Assembly (NCBI RefSeq): GCF_009829945.1
Contig: NZ_SZZT01000001.1
Location: 277,215 to 341,214 of the forward strand
Source: Pantoea sp. SoEX
GTDB taxonomy: Bacteria > Pseudomonadota > Gammaproteobacteria > Enterobacterales > Enterobacteriaceae
Length of the DNA stretch: 64,000 bases
Direction of reading: 5' to 3'
The position numbers were made by a program, and so were the translations under genes. Under the pieces are notes generated by a model. The model was given only the letters and a program-made list of their open reading frames with translations, was not told the origin of the DNA and searched no databases. Below are positions 9,097 through 19,837 of the stretch, one piece after another (position 1 is the first letter of the stretch; every line of letters starts with the position of its first letter).

Positions 9097-10497
9097 ATGA
9101 AATTGGTATCTGCATCAGATATATTGCATGGTCGTGTTAGTGTTAATGATATAGTAACTATACGCGGTTGGGTACGTACTAGAAGAGATTCAAAAATTGG
9201 TTGTTCTTTTATTTCTATTTATGACGGTTCCTGTTTTAACAGTGTGCAAGTTGTTGTTAACAATTCTTTAGATGATTATAAAAATAAAATACTAAATTTA
9301 ACTACAGGATGTTCAGTGATAGTTACTGGAATGATAATAAATTCTCCAGGTTATTGTCAGGATCTTGAAATTCAAGTAACTAAATTAGAAATAATTGGAT
9401 GGGTAACAGATTCTAGTAGTTATCCCATGGCAGCAAAAAGCCATAGTATGGAACATTTACGGGAAATGGCACATTTACGTCCCAGAACAAACATAATAGG
9501 TGCTATATCTCGTATAAGACATACGTTAGCTCAATATTTACATCGTTTTTTTGACAATCATGGTTTTTTTTGGATACCAACTCCAATTATTACTTCATCT
9601 GATACTGAAGGGGCTGGTGAACTGTTTCGGGTATCTACTTTAGATTTAGAAAATCTACCTTATAATGATCTAGGTAAAGTTGATTTTAATAAAGACTTTT
9701 TTGGCAAAGAAACATTTTTGACTGTTTCTGGACAATTAAATGCTGAAGCTTATGCTAGTGCATTATCAAAAATATATACTTTTGGTCCTACTTTTAGAGC
9801 AGAAAATTCTAATACTAGTAGACATTTAGCTGAATTTTGGATGCTAGAACCTGAATATGCATTTGCATCTTTAGAAGATGTTATTATCTTATCTGAATTA
9901 ATGCTTAAATATATATTTGATATAATTCTTAAAGAGCGTAAGGATGATATGGAATTTTTTGCTAAACGAATTGATAGCAAAATCATAGAACGTTTAGAAA
10001 AATTTTCATCTATCGATTTTATAAAAATAAATTATAATGAATCTATTGATATTTTAATAAAATCTAAAAGATCATTTGAAAATAAAGTTTATTGGGGTAT
10101 AGATCTTTCCTCTGAACATGAGAGATTTTTGGTAGAAGAATATTTTAAAATACCGGTAATAATAAAAAATTATCCAAAAGAAGTAAAAGCTTTTTACATG
10201 CGTCTTAATGAGGACAATAAAACAGTTGCTTCAATGGATATTTTAGTACCAGGAATTGGAGAACTAATTGGTGGATCACAACGTGAAGAACGTATTGAAA
10301 TATTAAATATGCGTCTTAAAGAATCAGGATTAAATAAAGAAGATTATTGGTGGTATTGCGATCTTAGACGTTATGGTACTGTTCCTCATTCTGGTTTTGG
10401 ATTAGGATTTGAACGTTTAATTTCTTTTATTACTGGAGTGCAAAATATTAGAGATGTAGTACCATTTCCTCGTACATCACGTAACGCAAATTTTTAA
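9097..10497 (+). CDS. asnS: Asparaginyl-tRNA synthetase
   Basis: AsnS charges tRNA-Asn with asparagine. The 466-residue product is exactly the E. coli length. The N-terminal OB-fold anticodon-binding domain covers about 1-110. The class II catalytic domain follows, with motif 2 ('[21 protein letters not shown]' region, about residue 230) and motif 3 ('[10 protein letters not shown]', about 430). A purine-rich site (AAAAAGAGA) precedes the ATG. With asnB decayed (see 56545), asparagine must come from diet, host or another enzyme. Confidence 0.98.
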   Translation: MKLVSASDILHGRVSVNDIVTIRGWVRTRRDSKIGCSFISIYDGSCFNSVQVVVNNSLDDYKNKILNLTTGCSVIVTGMIINSPGYCQDLEIQVTKLEIIGWVTDSSSYPMAAKSHSMEHLREMAHLRPRTNIIGAISRIRHTLAQYLHRFFDNHGFFWIPTPIITSSDTEGAGELFRVSTLDLENLPYNDLGKVDFNKDFFGKETFLTVSGQLNAEAYASALSKIYTFGPTFRAENSNTSRHLAEFWMLEPEYAFASLEDVIILSELMLKYIFDIILKERKDDMEFFAKRIDSKIIERLEKFSSIDFIKINYNESIDILIKSKRSFENKVYWGIDLSSEHERFLVEEYFKIPVIIKNYPKEVKAFYMRLNEDNKTVASMDILVPGIGELIGGSQREERIEILNMRLKESGLNKEDYWWYCDLRRYGTVPHSGFGLGFERLISFITGVQNIRDVVPFPRTSRNANF

Positions 10498-10723
10498 AAA
10501 GATATAGCAATAAAAAAATAAGTTGGAAATTTGATTTTTGTATAGAATCAAAGTGATTACTATATAATAAATCATTTTTATTAAAATTAATTAAGATAAA
10601 TAAGGAGGGATAAATTCTTTCAGAAAAATTAATTATTAAAATTATTAATTTTAGTAAATTATTGATATTAATAAAAATAACAATAATAATTATGCTGAAT
10701 GACCCTAATGAGGCTAATAAATA

Positions 10724-12055
10724 ATGGTTAGGCAAAAAATTCTTATAGCAGCTATGCTGACTATTTTGATTAATGGTGTAACAAACGCAGTAGAAATTTA
10801 TAATAAAAACAATACAAAATTAGATTTATATGGTGAGATAAATGGATCACATCATTTTGATTTAAATGCTTCAAATAATACTTCTTTTGATTACTGTATT
10901 GATGATTTTATTTTTAATTTTCCGAAAGGTGAAGATAGTACAGGAATAGATAAAAGTCGAGCTGATTTTGGATTTAAAGGTGAAACATTACTAAATGATA
11001 AAATTATTGGTTACGGACAATTACAATATGATGTTCCTTTAGATGCAGCTGAAGGAACTGTAGAATCAGGTAGCAAAGCAACTTTAGGTTTTTTAGGTAT
11101 TAAGTTTCCTTTAGGCTCTTTTGATTATGGACGTAATTATGGTGTCATTCATGATGTAAGTAAGTGGACTAATGTTCTTTCAGAATTTGGTGGTAACTCC
11201 GAATATTCAGATAATTTTTTATACGGAAGAACTGGTGGATTATTTACATATCGTAATGAAAATTTTTTCGGACTTGTAAAAAATTTAAATTTTGCTGCTC
11301 AATATCAAAGTCAACGTCTTCCTTATTTAGATACTTATTATTTTAGTGGAAATTCGCTAGGAATGTCAGCTTCATATGTTTCTCCATATGGTTTAGGAAT
11401 AGCTGCAGCGTATGGAAATGGTGCGCTGGTAAGTAGAAAAAATAGGATGTTCAGTATTATTGATAATTCAACAATAATAAATATTGACAATAAAGATATC
11501 AAAGATAACAAAGATAACAAAGATAACAAAGATAACAAAGATAACAAAGATAACAAAGATAACAAAGATAACAAAGATAACAAAGATAACAAAGATAACA
11601 AAAACAACAAAGATAAAACAGATGACATTGCTGCACATGTTAATCCTAATGATAGTATAAATCAGTGGTCTGCAGCGATTAAATATGAAAGAGATAAAGT
11701 ATATGTTGCTGCAATGTATGGAGAAACAGTATCTAAAATTTATTTAGAAAAATCAGGTAACAGTTACCTTGATGGTTTTGTAGGTAGAATGCGTAATATT
11801 GAATTAGTTGCTAAATATAAATTTGATTTTGGTCTTAGCCCTTCTATTGGATATATAGAATCAATAGCTAAAAATACAAAAAACAATAAGTCAGCATGTA
11901 TATATAGATATATTGATATAGGTGCAACTTACGATATCAATGAGAATATTTCAACATATGTTGATTATCGTATTAATCAAAAAAACCCTAAAAAGCTATT
12001 TGACTTTAATGGTCCAGATAATGTCTTAGCAATAGGTTTAGTTTATAAATTTTAG
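10724..12055 (+). CDS. ompF: OmpF-type porin with a (Lys-Asp-Asn) repeat in an outer loop
   Basis: This is a general trimeric porin for passive uptake of small solutes. The 443-residue product has a signal peptide of about 22 residues (to TNA before VEIYNKN), then porin strands with 'YGEINGSHHF', 'RADFGFKGET' and the constriction-loop region 'GRNYGVIHDVSKWTNVLSEFGG'. It ends 'NVLAIGLVYKF' with the C-terminal Phe needed for outer-membrane assembly. It is longer than E. coli OmpF (362), mainly because of an insert of about 50 residues near 245-295 dominated by 11 exact Lys-Asp-Asn triplets. By alignment with OmpF this insert lies just before a conserved strand ('INQWSAAIKYE'), so it should be in a surface loop. 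asnS-ompF-aspC is the E. coli order. Confidence 0.93.
   Translation: MVRQKILIAAMLTILINGVTNAVEIYNKNNTKLDLYGEINGSHHFDLNASNNTSFDYCIDDFIFNFPKGEDSTGIDKSRADFGFKGETLLNDKIIGYGQLQYDVPLDAAEGTVESGSKATLGFLGIKFPLGSFDYGRNYGVIHDVSKWTNVLSEFGGNSEYSDNFLYGRTGGLFTYRNENFFGLVKNLNFAAQYQSQRLPYLDTYYFSGNSLGMSASYVSPYGLGIAAAYGNGALVSRKNRMFSIIDNSTIINIDNKDIKDNKDNKDNKDNKDNKDNKDNKDNKDNKDNKDNKNNKDKTDDIAAHVNPNDSINQWSAAIKYERDKVYVAAMYGETVSKIYLEKSGNSYLDGFVGRMRNIELVAKYKFDFGLSPSIGYIESIAKNTKNNKSACIYRYIDIGATYDINENISTYVDYRINQKNPKKLFDFNGPDNVLAIGLVYKF
11492..11617 (+). repeat. In-frame 9-bp microsatellite in ompF (11 perfect copies)
   Basis: The unit AAAGATAAC is repeated 11 times without error from 11501 to 11599. Imperfect copies flank it: AAAGATATC at 11492-11500, AAAAACAAC at 11600-11608 and AAAGATAAA at 11609-11617. 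Since the unit is 9 bp, gain or loss of copies keeps the porin frame and changes only loop length and charge pattern. The complementary strand has a Leu-Leu-Ser open frame here, which is a shadow. Confidence 0.97.
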
Positions 12056-12072
12056 AAAAATTTTTTACAAAT

Positions 12073-12104
12073 AAAAAACGGAGCGTTAGTTCCGTTTTTT
12101 ATTT
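12073..12104 (+). terminator. Rho-independent terminator of ompF
   Basis: AAAAAACGGA (12073-12082) pairs perfectly with TCCGTTTTTT (12091-12100) around an 8-base loop, and more T-rich sequence follows. It begins 18 bases after the ompF stop and 50 bases before aspC. Confidence 0.88.
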
Positions 12105-12152
12105 TAATGATAAATTAATAATTGATAACGCCTACTATATTGGAATTAAATT

Positions 12153-13346
12153 ATGTTTGAATCTATTTTATCTGCACCAAACGATCCCATTTTAGGACTA
12201 GCTGATTTATTTTATATGGATGATCGATCTAATAAAATTAACTTAGGTATAGGTGTTTATAAAGATGACTTTGGAAATACTCCTATTCTTACTAGTGTAA
12301 AGAAAGCTGAAAATATTTTATTACAAAAAGAAAACACAAAAAATTATCTAAATATTGAAGGATTAATTGATTTTGCTCATTGTACCCAAAATTTACTATT
12401 TGGAAAAAACCATGAAGTTATTAAAACAAATCGTATATGTACAGCTCAAACTTTAGGTGGAACCGGAGCACTAAAAATTGCAGCAGATTTTTTGTCAAGT
12501 AAAACATCAACAAAACGTATTTGGATAAGTAATCCAAGTTGGCCAAATCATGTAAATATCTTTAGTACTGTTGGTTTTGAAATTTGTTATTATCAGTATT
12601 ATGATGAAGCAAAACATATATTACTATTTGATCGTATGATAGATTCATTAAAAAATGCTAAATCAGGAGACGTGATATTACTTCATGGGTGCTGTCATAA
12701 TCCAACAGGAGTAGATTTAAATTACGAACAGTGGAATTTTTTAGCTAAAATGTCTCAAAGAAAGGGTTGGCTACCTTTATTTGATTTTGCTTACCAAGGA
12801 TTTTCAAAAAATACTAGTGCAGATGCTGAAGGATTGCAAATATTTTTAAACTCACATGAGGAAATGATCGTAGCAAGTTCTTATTCAAAAAATTTTAGTT
12901 TATATAATGAAAGGGTTGGAGCACTAACTTTAGTAGCATCGAATTATAAAACAATTACTAATATCTTTAGTCAAATAAAATCTATAATTCGTTCTAATTA
13001 TTCAAATCCACCAGCACATGGAGCGGCAATTGTAACAACTATTTTTAAAAACAAAGATTTATACAATATTTGGCAAGATGAACTATCAGGTATGAATTTA
13101 CGAATTAAACTTATGCGTAATTTATTTATCAACACTTTAATTAAAAAAAACGTACAAATAGATTTAAGTTTTCTCTTAGAACAACATGGTATGTTTTCTT
13201 TTATTGGATTAAACAAAGAACAAGTTTTAAAACTATATAAAGAATTTGCTATTTATATAGTAAATTCTGGTCGTATAAATTTCGCCGCTATCACTCCCAA
13301 TAATGTATCTTTGTTATGTGATGCTATCAAAACAGTTATTAAATAA
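12153..13346 (+). CDS. aspC: Aspartate aminotransferase
   Basis: AspC swaps the amino group between aspartate/oxaloacetate and glutamate/2-oxoglutarate using pyridoxal phosphate, and also makes aromatic amino acids. The 397-residue product is near the E. coli 396. The Schiff-base Lys lies in '[16 protein letters not shown]' (about residue 247). '[10 protein letters not shown]' and 'FDFAYQGF' supply other cofactor contacts, and 'SGRINFAAI' holds the substrate Arg. It links the TCA genes later in the window to amino acid supply. Confidence 0.97.
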   Translation: MFESILSAPNDPILGLADLFYMDDRSNKINLGIGVYKDDFGNTPILTSVKKAENILLQKENTKNYLNIEGLIDFAHCTQNLLFGKNHEVIKTNRICTAQTLGGTGALKIAADFLSSKTSTKRIWISNPSWPNHVNIFSTVGFEICYYQYYDEAKHILLFDRMIDSLKNAKSGDVILLHGCCHNPTGVDLNYEQWNFLAKMSQRKGWLPLFDFAYQGFSKNTSADAEGLQIFLNSHEEMIVASSYSKNFSLYNERVGALTLVASNYKTITNIFSQIKSIIRSNYSNPPAHGAAIVTTIFKNKDLYNIWQDELSGMNLRIKLMRNLFINTLIKKNVQIDLSFLLEQHGMFSFIGLNKEQVLKLYKEFAIYIVNSGRINFAAITPNNVSLLCDAIKTVIK

Positions 13347-13362
13347 TATTTTAATTTACGAT

Positions 13363-13992
13363 TTAATTTAAAAAAGGATTATTAATTCGTTCATATCCTA
13401 AAGTAGATACAGAACCATGACCGGGAATAAAAGTTATATCATCTCCTAATGGTAACAATTTAATTTTGATAGAATTAATTAAATCTTGGTAATTACTTCT
13501 AGGAAAATCAGTTCTACCTATACTACCATTGAAAATGACATCACCAGATATCAATATTCGGCCTTTACGGTAAAAATATACAATATGTCCTGGTGTATGA
13601 CCAGGGCAATGTATAACTTCAAAAGTTAATGATCCTACTTCTAGTTTATCATTATCTTCAAGCCAATTATAAGGAATACAATTTGAAAATTTAAAATCAT
13701 GTAAATCTTCTTTTTTACTTACAATAGGTTTTAATAAAAATTTATCAAACCTTTGTGGACCAAATATTGGTATTTTATAAAATTTACTTATATCTATAGC
13801 AGCACCTGTATGATCTAAATGACCATGTGTTATTAAAATTTTGCTAGGTTTAAGATTAAGATCATCTAGTTTTTTTTTTATTTTCTCACTATTACCACCT
13901 GGATCCACCACTACTGATTCACGAGTTAATTTACAACATATGACACAACAATTTTGCATAAGAGAAGTAACAGGAATAATAAAGTAATTCAT
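13363..13992 (-). CDS. gloC: Type II glyoxalase GloC (YcbL), metallo-beta-lactamase fold
   Basis: GloC hydrolyses S-lactoylglutathione to lactate and glutathione in methylglyoxal detoxification. The 209-residue product (E. coli 215) has the metal-binding 'THGHLDH' motif (His56, His58, Asp60, His61). Further metal ligands are in 'CPGHTPGH', 'ISGDVIFNGSIGRTDFP' and the C-terminal 'FIPGHGS'. It faces aspC with only 16 bases between the two stops. The compact domain lacks the glutathione-binding extension of GloB, as usual for YcbL. Confidence 0.92.
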   Translation of the reverse strand: MNYFIIPVTSLMQNCCVICCKLTRESVVVDPGGNSEKIKKKLDDLNLKPSKILITHGHLDHTGAAIDISKFYKIPIFGPQRFDKFLLKPIVSKKEDLHDFKFSNCIPYNWLEDNDKLEVGSLTFEVIHCPGHTPGHIVYFYRKGRILISGDVIFNGSIGRTDFPRSNYQDLINSIKIKLLPLGDDITFIPGHGSVSTLGYERINNPFLN

Positions 13993-14097
13993 AATCCACC
14001 ATAATATTTATAAATCTACTAAATAAAATAATTTATAGTAATAATCAATGAATATATTAATATTATATAATATAATTGATTATTATGCTGATAGCAG

Positions 14098-14277
14098 TTA
14101 TTCCTTGTGATCTGTAAGTATTTTTCTAGCTTTTGTATCTATTAATATTGGTATACCATTTTTAACTGGATATGCTAAAAAATCTATGTTACAAATAAGT
14201 TCTTTTAAATTACTATCATAATTTAATTTATTATTACATATAGGACAAGTTATAGTTTTAAGTAGGTAATTGTCCAT
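14098..14277 (-). CDS. ycaR: Small Trm112-like protein YcaR
   Basis: A 59-residue frame begins MDNYLLKTITCPIC and ends TDHKE. It matches E. coli YcaR (60 residues) in the 'CP-C' pair (Cys11, Cys14), 'ELIC' (Cys29), 'LAYPVKNGIPIL' and 'AR' near the end. The family is UPF0434/Trm112-like, a small zinc-ribbon-like protein of unknown role. In E. coli ycaR lies between lpxK and kdsB; here both are gone and ycaR remains alone between gloC and ihfB, on the expected strand. Survival when its neighbours were lost suggests the protein is needed. Confidence 0.9.
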   Translation of the reverse strand: MDNYLLKTITCPICNNKLNYDSNLKELICNIDFLAYPVKNGIPILIDTKARKILTDHKE

Positions 14278-14303
14278 AATATATTTTCCAGCAGCAAATA
14301 ATG

Positions 14304-14328
14304 GATGCTGCGGTTAAAATGCAGCATC
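14304..14328 (-). terminator. Hairpin between ihfB and ycaR
   Basis: GATGCTGC (14304-14311) and GCAGCATC (14321-14328) form a perfect 8-bp G/C-rich stem with a 9-base loop. It lies just after the ihfB stop and before the ycaR start on the minus strand. No strong U-tract follows on that strand (CATTATTT only). It may be a weak or Rho-dependent terminator, a 3'-end protector, or a leader element of ycaR. A further GCAGC at 14291-14295 could compete for the stem. Confidence 0.5.
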
Positions 14329-14370
14329 AAAAATAAAAAATTAAAATAATATTTTCCATAATATTAAAAA

Positions 14371-14655
14371 TCAATTATACATATTTGCACGATCGCGTAG
14401 TTCTTTTCCTGGTTTAAAATGTGGAACAAATTTACCTTCTAAATTTACTTTATCACCGGTCTTAGGGTTTCTGCCTATACGAGGAGCACGATAATGTAAT
14501 GAAAAACTACCGAAACCTCTAATTTCAATACGTTGACCTTGTGATAAGGTATTAGCCATGTATTCTATTATCTCTTTAACAGCATTTTCAATAGTTTTTA
14601 TTGATAGATGAGAATTTTGTTTGGCTAATTTGTCAATAAGTTCTGATTTTGTCAT
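14371..14655 (-). CDS. ihfB: Integration host factor, beta subunit
   Basis: IHF-beta pairs with IHF-alpha to bend DNA sharply at specific sites. The 94 residues equal the E. coli length. The HU/IHF fold is clear: '[30 protein letters not shown]' forms the beta-arm, with the DNA-intercalating Pro in RNPKTG, and the protein ends '[15 protein letters not shown]'. It follows rpsA by 70 bases, as in E. coli. The partner ihfA is not in the window. Confidence 0.98.
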   Translation of the reverse strand: MTKSELIDKLAKQNSHLSIKTIENAVKEIIEYMANTLSQGQRIEIRGFGSFSLHYRAPRIGRNPKTGDKVNLEGKFVPHFKPGKELRDRANMYN

Positions 14656-14725
14656 ATCATATCCTATTAATTATTACTAATAATGATATATTAATATACT
14701 AATTAATAATTTTTCTATAAGTTAA

Positions 14726-16405
14726 TCATTCATTTTTAGCAGCTTTAAATGCTTCAGCCATAACATTAGAAAAGTTTTTTTCTTCATTGTCAATATTGTC
14801 TACAATAAGATCATCTTTTTCTTCACATTGTTCTTTTGTTTTAATAGACAAATTCACAAGACGATTTTTACGATCAACACCAATAATTTTTACATCTATT
14901 TTATCACCAATTACCATATCATTAGGTACAATTTCTATAGAATCTCTGTTATTATCAGAAATTTTTAAACATCCTTCAATTCCTTTAGATAATTTCACAA
15001 TGATATTTTTAGAATCAATTGAATTTATTATTCCAACAACAATCGTGCCCTTTTTATTCAGGGTTACATAATGGTGAAATGGATCTTCTTCAAGTTGTTT
15101 GATACCTAAAGATATCCGCTCACGTTCTGTATCAACCTGTAATACAACAGCAGATATTTCTTCTCCTTTCTTATAATTTTTTGCTATTTCCATATCTTCA
15201 TTATTTAAATTCCATGAAATATCTGATAAATGAACTAAACCATCAATTCCGCCATCTAAACCAATAAAAATTCCAAAATCTGTGATTGATTTTATTTTAC
15301 CTTCAACTCGATCACCTTTACTGTATTTTTCAGAAAATTGTTGCCATGGATTAGGTTTACATTGTTTTAAACCAAGAGAAATACGACGTCTTTCTTCATC
15401 TATATCTAATACTATAATTTCAACTACATCATTTACATTAACAACTTTTGAAGGATGTATATTTTTATTGGTCCAATCCATTTCAGAAACGTGTACTAAA
15501 CCTTCTACTCCTTCTTCTATTTCTACAAAACAACCATAATCAGTTAAGTTAGTTACTCTGCCATGGAGTTTAGTTCCTTCAGGATACCTATTAGAAATTT
15601 CTACCCAAGGATCCGCACCTAATTGTTTTAAACCCAGAGATACACGTGTTTTTTCACGATCAAATTTCAATACTTTAACTTTAATTTCATCTCCTACATT
15701 CACTATCTCACTTGGATGTTTTACTCTTTTCCAAGCCATATCAGTAATATGTAATAAACCATCAACTCCACCTAAATCCACAAATGCACCATAATCTGTT
15801 AGATTCTTTACAACACCTCTGATTTCTATACCTTCTGCAAGGTTTTCTAGTAATTGATTACGTTCAGCACTATTTTCAGATTCAATAACAGCTCGACGCG
15901 AAACTACGACATTATTACGTTTTTGATCTAATTTTATTACTTTAAATTCAAGGTCTTTGCCTTCAAGATGAAACATATCCCTTACTGGACGAATATCTAC
16001 TAATGAACCTGGTAGAAATGCACGAATACCATTTAACTCAACGGTGAATCCACCCTTAACTTTACCATTGATTACTCCAGTAACAATTTTAGAACTTTCA
16101 TATGCATTTTCTAACATTATCCAAGCTTCGTAACGCTTAGCTTTTTCACGAGATAAAAGTGTTTCACCAAAACCATCTTCCACAGCATCTAAAGCAACGT
16201 CTATTTCATCACCTACTTGAATTTTTACTTCTCCTGTAATAGTTTTAAACTGATCTATAGGAATTCCAGATTCTGATTTTAATCCAGCATCCACCATAAC
16301 TATATCATTATCTATAGATATTACTACACCACGAACGATAGAACCCGGTTTTGTTTGTATTTCATTTAGAGATTCTTTAAATAATTGAGAAAAAGATTCA
16401 GCCAT
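14726..16405 (-). CDS. rpsA: 30S ribosomal protein S1
   Basis: S1 binds mRNA at the ribosome and unfolds leaders during initiation. The 559-residue product (E. coli 557) shows six S1 (OB-fold) repeats at about 20-85, 105-170, 190-260, 277-347, 364-434 and 450-520. The middle four carry clear '[10 protein letters not shown]...GVDGLLH' signatures. It ends '[12 protein letters not shown]'-like, as in E. coli. The cmk-rpsA-ihfB order is conserved. E. coli S1 represses its own mRNA through a structured leader; the spacer to cmk here contains one hairpin (16478-16505). Confidence 0.98.
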   Translation of the reverse strand: MAESFSQLFKESLNEIQTKPGSIVRGVVISIDNDIVMVDAGLKSESGIPIDQFKTITGEVKIQVGDEIDVALDAVEDGFGETLLSREKAKRYEAWIMLENAYESSKIVTGVINGKVKGGFTVELNGIRAFLPGSLVDIRPVRDMFHLEGKDLEFKVIKLDQKRNNVVVSRRAVIESENSAERNQLLENLAEGIEIRGVVKNLTDYGAFVDLGGVDGLLHITDMAWKRVKHPSEIVNVGDEIKVKVLKFDREKTRVSLGLKQLGADPWVEISNRYPEGTKLHGRVTNLTDYGCFVEIEEGVEGLVHVSEMDWTNKNIHPSKVVNVNDVVEIIVLDIDEERRRISLGLKQCKPNPWQQFSEKYSKGDRVEGKIKSITDFGIFIGLDGGIDGLVHLSDISWNLNNEDMEIAKNYKKGEEISAVVLQVDTERERISLGIKQLEEDPFHHYVTLNKKGTIVVGIINSIDSKNIIVKLSKGIEGCLKISDNNRDSIEIVPNDMVIGDKIDVKIIGVDRKNRLVNLSIKTKEQCEEKDDLIVDNIDNEEKNFSNVMAEAFKAAKNE

Positions 16406-16477
16406 ATTGATAATTTTTATAACTCTTAAGTTTATTAACTGCCATGCGACTTCATGTCATATGGTGTTGTTTAACAT

Positions 16478-16505
16478 AACTTATACCTAATCCCTGGTAT
16501 AAGTT
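16478..16505. repeat. 10-bp inverted repeat in the cmk-rpsA spacer
   Basis: AACTTATACC (16478-16487) and GGTATAAGTT (16496-16505) are perfect complements with an 8-base loop. The hairpin lies within 10 bases of the cmk stop on the minus strand. No T-run follows it on that strand, so a simple terminator is unlikely. It could mark the rpsA leader start or an RNA processing site between cmk and rpsA. Confidence 0.5.
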
Positions 16506-16512
16506 TATTTCA

Positions 16513-17196
16513 TTAAATTATTGAATATTTTTTCTTAGCATGTTTTAATGCTATACTAACTACTTGATTAAAAGGAACATTTTCTGAATTAATAATTAAT
16601 GCATCCTTAGCAGGTAACAAAGGTGAAATTTTACGATTGCAGTCAGTTTCATCCCTTTTTTTTATTTGATATAATAATTTTTCAAAATTAACATCAAAAC
16701 CTTTTTTTTTCAACTGTAACTTTCTTCTCCGAGCACGTTCTTCTAAACTAGCATTTAAAAAAATTTTTGCTCTTGCATTTGGGAAAATAACAGATCCCAT
16801 ATCACGTCCATCAGCAATTAAACCTGGTTCTTTAAGAAAATCATATTGTTTTTTTAATAAAGCTTTACGAACTATAGGTATTTTTGCAATATTAGAGGAT
16901 AAATCACTTATTTCTTGTTCATTAATTCTATCAGTTACATCTATATTGTCTAGAAATACTGCAAATTCATTATTTTTGTAAACAAATTTTAAATTAAAAT
17001 TTAACAATATGTATCTTATTGATCTTTCTATTTGTAAAATATTTATTTTATTTTTTATACAAGAAAGAGCTAAAGAACGATATATAGCACCTGAATGCAA
17101 TATATTCCATTTTAGTAATTTTCCTAATGTTTTACATAATGTACTTTTTCCTACTCCACTAGGACCATCTATAGTTATTACTGGAATCACTAACAT
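16513..17196 (-). CDS. cmk: Cytidylate kinase
   Basis: Cmk phosphorylates CMP and dCMP for nucleotide supply. The 227-residue product equals the E. coli length. It has a P-loop 'GPSGVGKST' (11-19), the nucleotide-monophosphate part 'HSGAIYR', 'LIADGRDMGSVIFP' and the lid-like 'LEERARRR'. cmk-rpsA order is ancestral. The spacing of about 100 bases to aroA shows loss of the intervening ycaL. Confidence 0.97.
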   Translation of the reverse strand: MLVIPVITIDGPSGVGKSTLCKTLGKLLKWNILHSGAIYRSLALSCIKNKINILQIERSIRYILLNFNLKFVYKNNEFAVFLDNIDVTDRINEQEISDLSSNIAKIPIVRKALLKKQYDFLKEPGLIADGRDMGSVIFPNARAKIFLNASLEERARRRKLQLKKKGFDVNFEKLLYQIKKRDETDCNRKISPLLPAKDALIINSENVPFNQVVSIALKHAKKKYSII

Positions 17197-17300
17197 GATT
17201 ATTCCATTTTTATATAAATTTTATAGTGATTATTATATTATTGTATTTTAAATTAATTATTAATTAAATGATTTATCATTAAATATTTATAATAAATTAT

Positions 17301-18599
17301 TTAATTATAGTGACTAATTTTAGCAAATTCTTCAAAATAATTAGGAAATGTTTTTGAAGTACAAGTAGGATCAATAATAGTAACTGGCTTATCTGATAAA
17401 GCTACAAGAGAAAAACACATTGCTATACGATGGTCCTTATATGTATTAATACAAACAGCTTGAGTAATTTTTTTTGATGGTTTGATAATTATATAATCAT
17501 GACCTTCTTTGACTTCTGCACCTAATTTTCGTAATTCAGTAGACATTGCTAATATACGATCAGTTTCTTTAACACGCCAATTGTATATATTTCTTATTAT
17601 TGTTGTACCTTCCGTGAATAAAGACATAACAGCAATGGTCATTGCTGCATCAGGAATATCATTCATATCCATGTTAACAGCTATTAATTTACTCTTTGAT
17701 GCTGAACAAGATATATAATCTTTGCTTCTATGTATAATAGCACCCATATTTTCTATGATATCTACAAATTTTATATCTCCTTGTATGCTTGTAGAACCAA
17801 TACCGTGCACGCTTACAGTACCTCCTTTAATTGCAGCAGCAGCAAGAAAATAAGTAGCAGAAGATGCATCTCCTTCTATGAAATATTCTTTTGGTGAATA
17901 ATATTGTTGTTGTCCTTTTATAAAAAAATCTCTATAATTGTTGTTTTTTACTTCAATACCAAAATCATTCATCATTTTTAGAGTAATATCAATATAAGGT
18001 TTTGAAACCAAATCATTTTTGATCACAATTTTGGTATCTCGTTTAGCTAAAGGCGATGCTATCAATAAAGATGTTAAAAATTGGCTAGATAAACTGCTAT
18101 CTATTATGAAGTCTCCTCCTTGAAATCCACCGTATATTCTGACAGGTGGATAATTAATTTTTTCTAAATAATCAATTTTAGCACCACCTAAACGTAACAT
18201 ATCTACTAAATGACTTATTGGACGTTCTTTCATTCTTTGGTCACCAGTTAATATAATATCTTGTGTTGTTCCTAAACATAAAACAGCTGTTAGTGGTCTA
18301 ATCACGGTGCCTGCATTACCTAAGAATAACTGTAATGATTTTGATGATTTTAAAGGTCCAGCATTACCAATTATTTTGCATGTAGTATTATCATCATATA
18401 TTTCATAATTTATCTCTAATTTTTTTAACGCCTTAATCATATATTTAACATCATCACTGTTTAACAAATTTCTTAGATAAATTGTACCTTTTGCTATAGA
18501 TGCAAGTAATAAAGCACGATTAGATATGCTCTTAGAACCTGGTAGATTGACTTTACCATTAACTCGAGAAATTGGTTTTAAAATTATAGAGTTTTTCAT
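17301..18599 (-). CDS. aroA: 3-phosphoshikimate 1-carboxyvinyltransferase (EPSP synthase)
   Basis: AroA joins phosphoenolpyruvate to shikimate-3-phosphate on the way to chorismate. I start at the ATG at 18599 (432 residues; E. coli 427). The longer frame starts with TTG at 18614, and its TCTGGATA is more likely the ribosome site. Key motifs are '[13 protein letters not shown]' with substrate Lys23, '[13 protein letters not shown]', 'RMKERPI', '[14 protein letters not shown]' and 'NWRVKETDR'. It follows serC by about 80 bases in the classic serC-aroA pair. Confidence 0.97.
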   Translation of the reverse strand: MKNSIILKPISRVNGKVNLPGSKSISNRALLLASIAKGTIYLRNLLNSDDVKYMIKALKKLEINYEIYDDNTTCKIIGNAGPLKSSKSLQLFLGNAGTVIRPLTAVLCLGTTQDIILTGDQRMKERPISHLVDMLRLGGAKIDYLEKINYPPVRIYGGFQGGDFIIDSSLSSQFLTSLLIASPLAKRDTKIVIKNDLVSKPYIDITLKMMNDFGIEVKNNNYRDFFIKGQQQYYSPKEYFIEGDASSATYFLAAAAIKGGTVSVHGIGSTSIQGDIKFVDIIENMGAIIHRSKDYISCSASKSKLIAVNMDMNDIPDAAMTIAVMSLFTEGTTIIRNIYNWRVKETDRILAMSTELRKLGAEVKEGHDYIIIKPSKKITQAVCINTYKDHRIAMCFSLVALSDKPVTIIDPTCTSKTFPNYFEEFAKISHYN

Positions 18600-18680
18600 A
18601 ATATATCCAGACAATTATAAAAATTAGTTAATATAATTAAATCTTATAAAAATAAATAATTTGTTGGTAATTATAATTTT

Positions 18681-19769
18681 TTAACCATATTTACTTTCGA
18701 AATGACGCATAAAATCATTTAAAACATTAACTCCATTTACAGGCATGGAATTATATATTGAAGCCCGTATACCTCCTATATCACGGTGACCTTTTAATGC
18801 AATTAGACCTGCTTCAATTGATTTATCTAAAAACATACTTTCTAATGAACGATCTGCTAATGTAAAAGTTATATTAGTAATTGACCGATTTTTTTGTGAA
18901 ATATTGTTTTTATAAAAATCACTTTGATCAATAGTATTATAAATAATATTTGCTTTTATTTGATTAATTTTATTAATTTCAATTATACCTCCTTTTGCTT
19001 TTAACCAGCTAAATATCAATCCTGATAAATACCATGCAAAAGTAGGTGGAGTATTAAACATAGAGTTATTTTCCGAAATAACTTTATAATTTAGTATTGA
19101 AGGGATATATGGATTTACTTGCTTATTTAATAAACTTTCTTTTATAATAACTATTGTCAGTCCAGCTATTCCTATATTTTTTTGAGCACTTGCATAAATT
19201 ACTCCATAATTATTAACATCTATAGGGTATGCAAGTATTGAAGATGAGAAATCAGCAACTATTATTTTATTACCAAAACTCGGTTTCTCATAAATAGCTA
19301 TACCATTAATTGTTTCGTTTGGACAATAATGTAAATATGCTGTATTATCATTAATATTCCAATCTCGCATTGGAATAATTTCCTCTTTGAAATTACATAT
19401 TTTTTTTACATCTATTATATTTGGTATACAATATTTTTTGGCTTCTTGAATAGATTTACTTGCCCAATATCCTCCATTAATATAATCAGCTCTTGTGTAT
19501 GAACCTAAGATATTAGCTGGTATTGCAGCAAAATGAGCCCTTGCTCCACCATGACAGAATAGTACTTTATAATTACTTGGAATTTCTAATAGTTCACGGA
19601 GATCTTGAATAGTTTTTTCAGCCATTTGAATAAATTCCTTGCTACGATGACTGATTTCCATTACAGAAACCCCTAAATTTTGCCAATTTATAAGTTCTTG
19701 ATTAACTATATCAAGTACTTCTGTTGGTAACATTGCAGGACCTGCGCTAAAATTATATACTTTTGTCAT
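18681..19769 (-). CDS. serC: Phosphoserine aminotransferase
   Basis: SerC transaminates 3-phosphohydroxypyruvate to phosphoserine, and 4-phosphohydroxythreonine in pyridoxal phosphate synthesis. The 362 residues equal the E. coli length. The N-terminus '[13 protein letters not shown]', the glycine-rich '[11 protein letters not shown]' and the PLP Lys in '[10 protein letters not shown]' (about 198) are all present, and the end '[14 protein letters not shown]' is typical. It leads the serC-aroA operon and lies downstream of a striking palindrome at 19838-19877. Confidence 0.97.
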   Translation of the reverse strand: MTKVYNFSAGPAMLPTEVLDIVNQELINWQNLGVSVMEISHRSKEFIQMAEKTIQDLRELLEIPSNYKVLFCHGGARAHFAAIPANILGSYTRADYINGGYWASKSIQEAKKYCIPNIIDVKKICNFKEEIIPMRDWNINDNTAYLHYCPNETINGIAIYEKPSFGNKIIVADFSSSILAYPIDVNNYGVIYASAQKNIGIAGLTIVIIKESLLNKQVNPYIPSILNYKVISENNSMFNTPPTFAWYLSGLIFSWLKAKGGIIEINKINQIKANIIYNTIDQSDFYKNNISQKNRSITNITFTLADRSLESMFLDKSIEAGLIALKGHRDIGGIRASIYNSMPVNGVNVLNDFMRHFESKYG

Positions 19770-19837
19770 TATTTCTTTCTACATTTTTTATGAAAATTAT
19801 TTATTTTTTTATTTTCTAATTAATAATTGTTTATATA

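Noticed and set aside
10448..10735. Minus-strand frame of 95 codons between asnS and ompF
   Set aside because: It overlaps the asnS end and ompF start, is low-complexity Ile/Leu/Asn, and matches no family.
11338..11628. Minus-strand open frame rich in Leu-Leu-Ser repeats
   Set aside because: It is the complement of the ompF microsatellite and has no ribosome site or homologue; the plus-strand porin explains the region.
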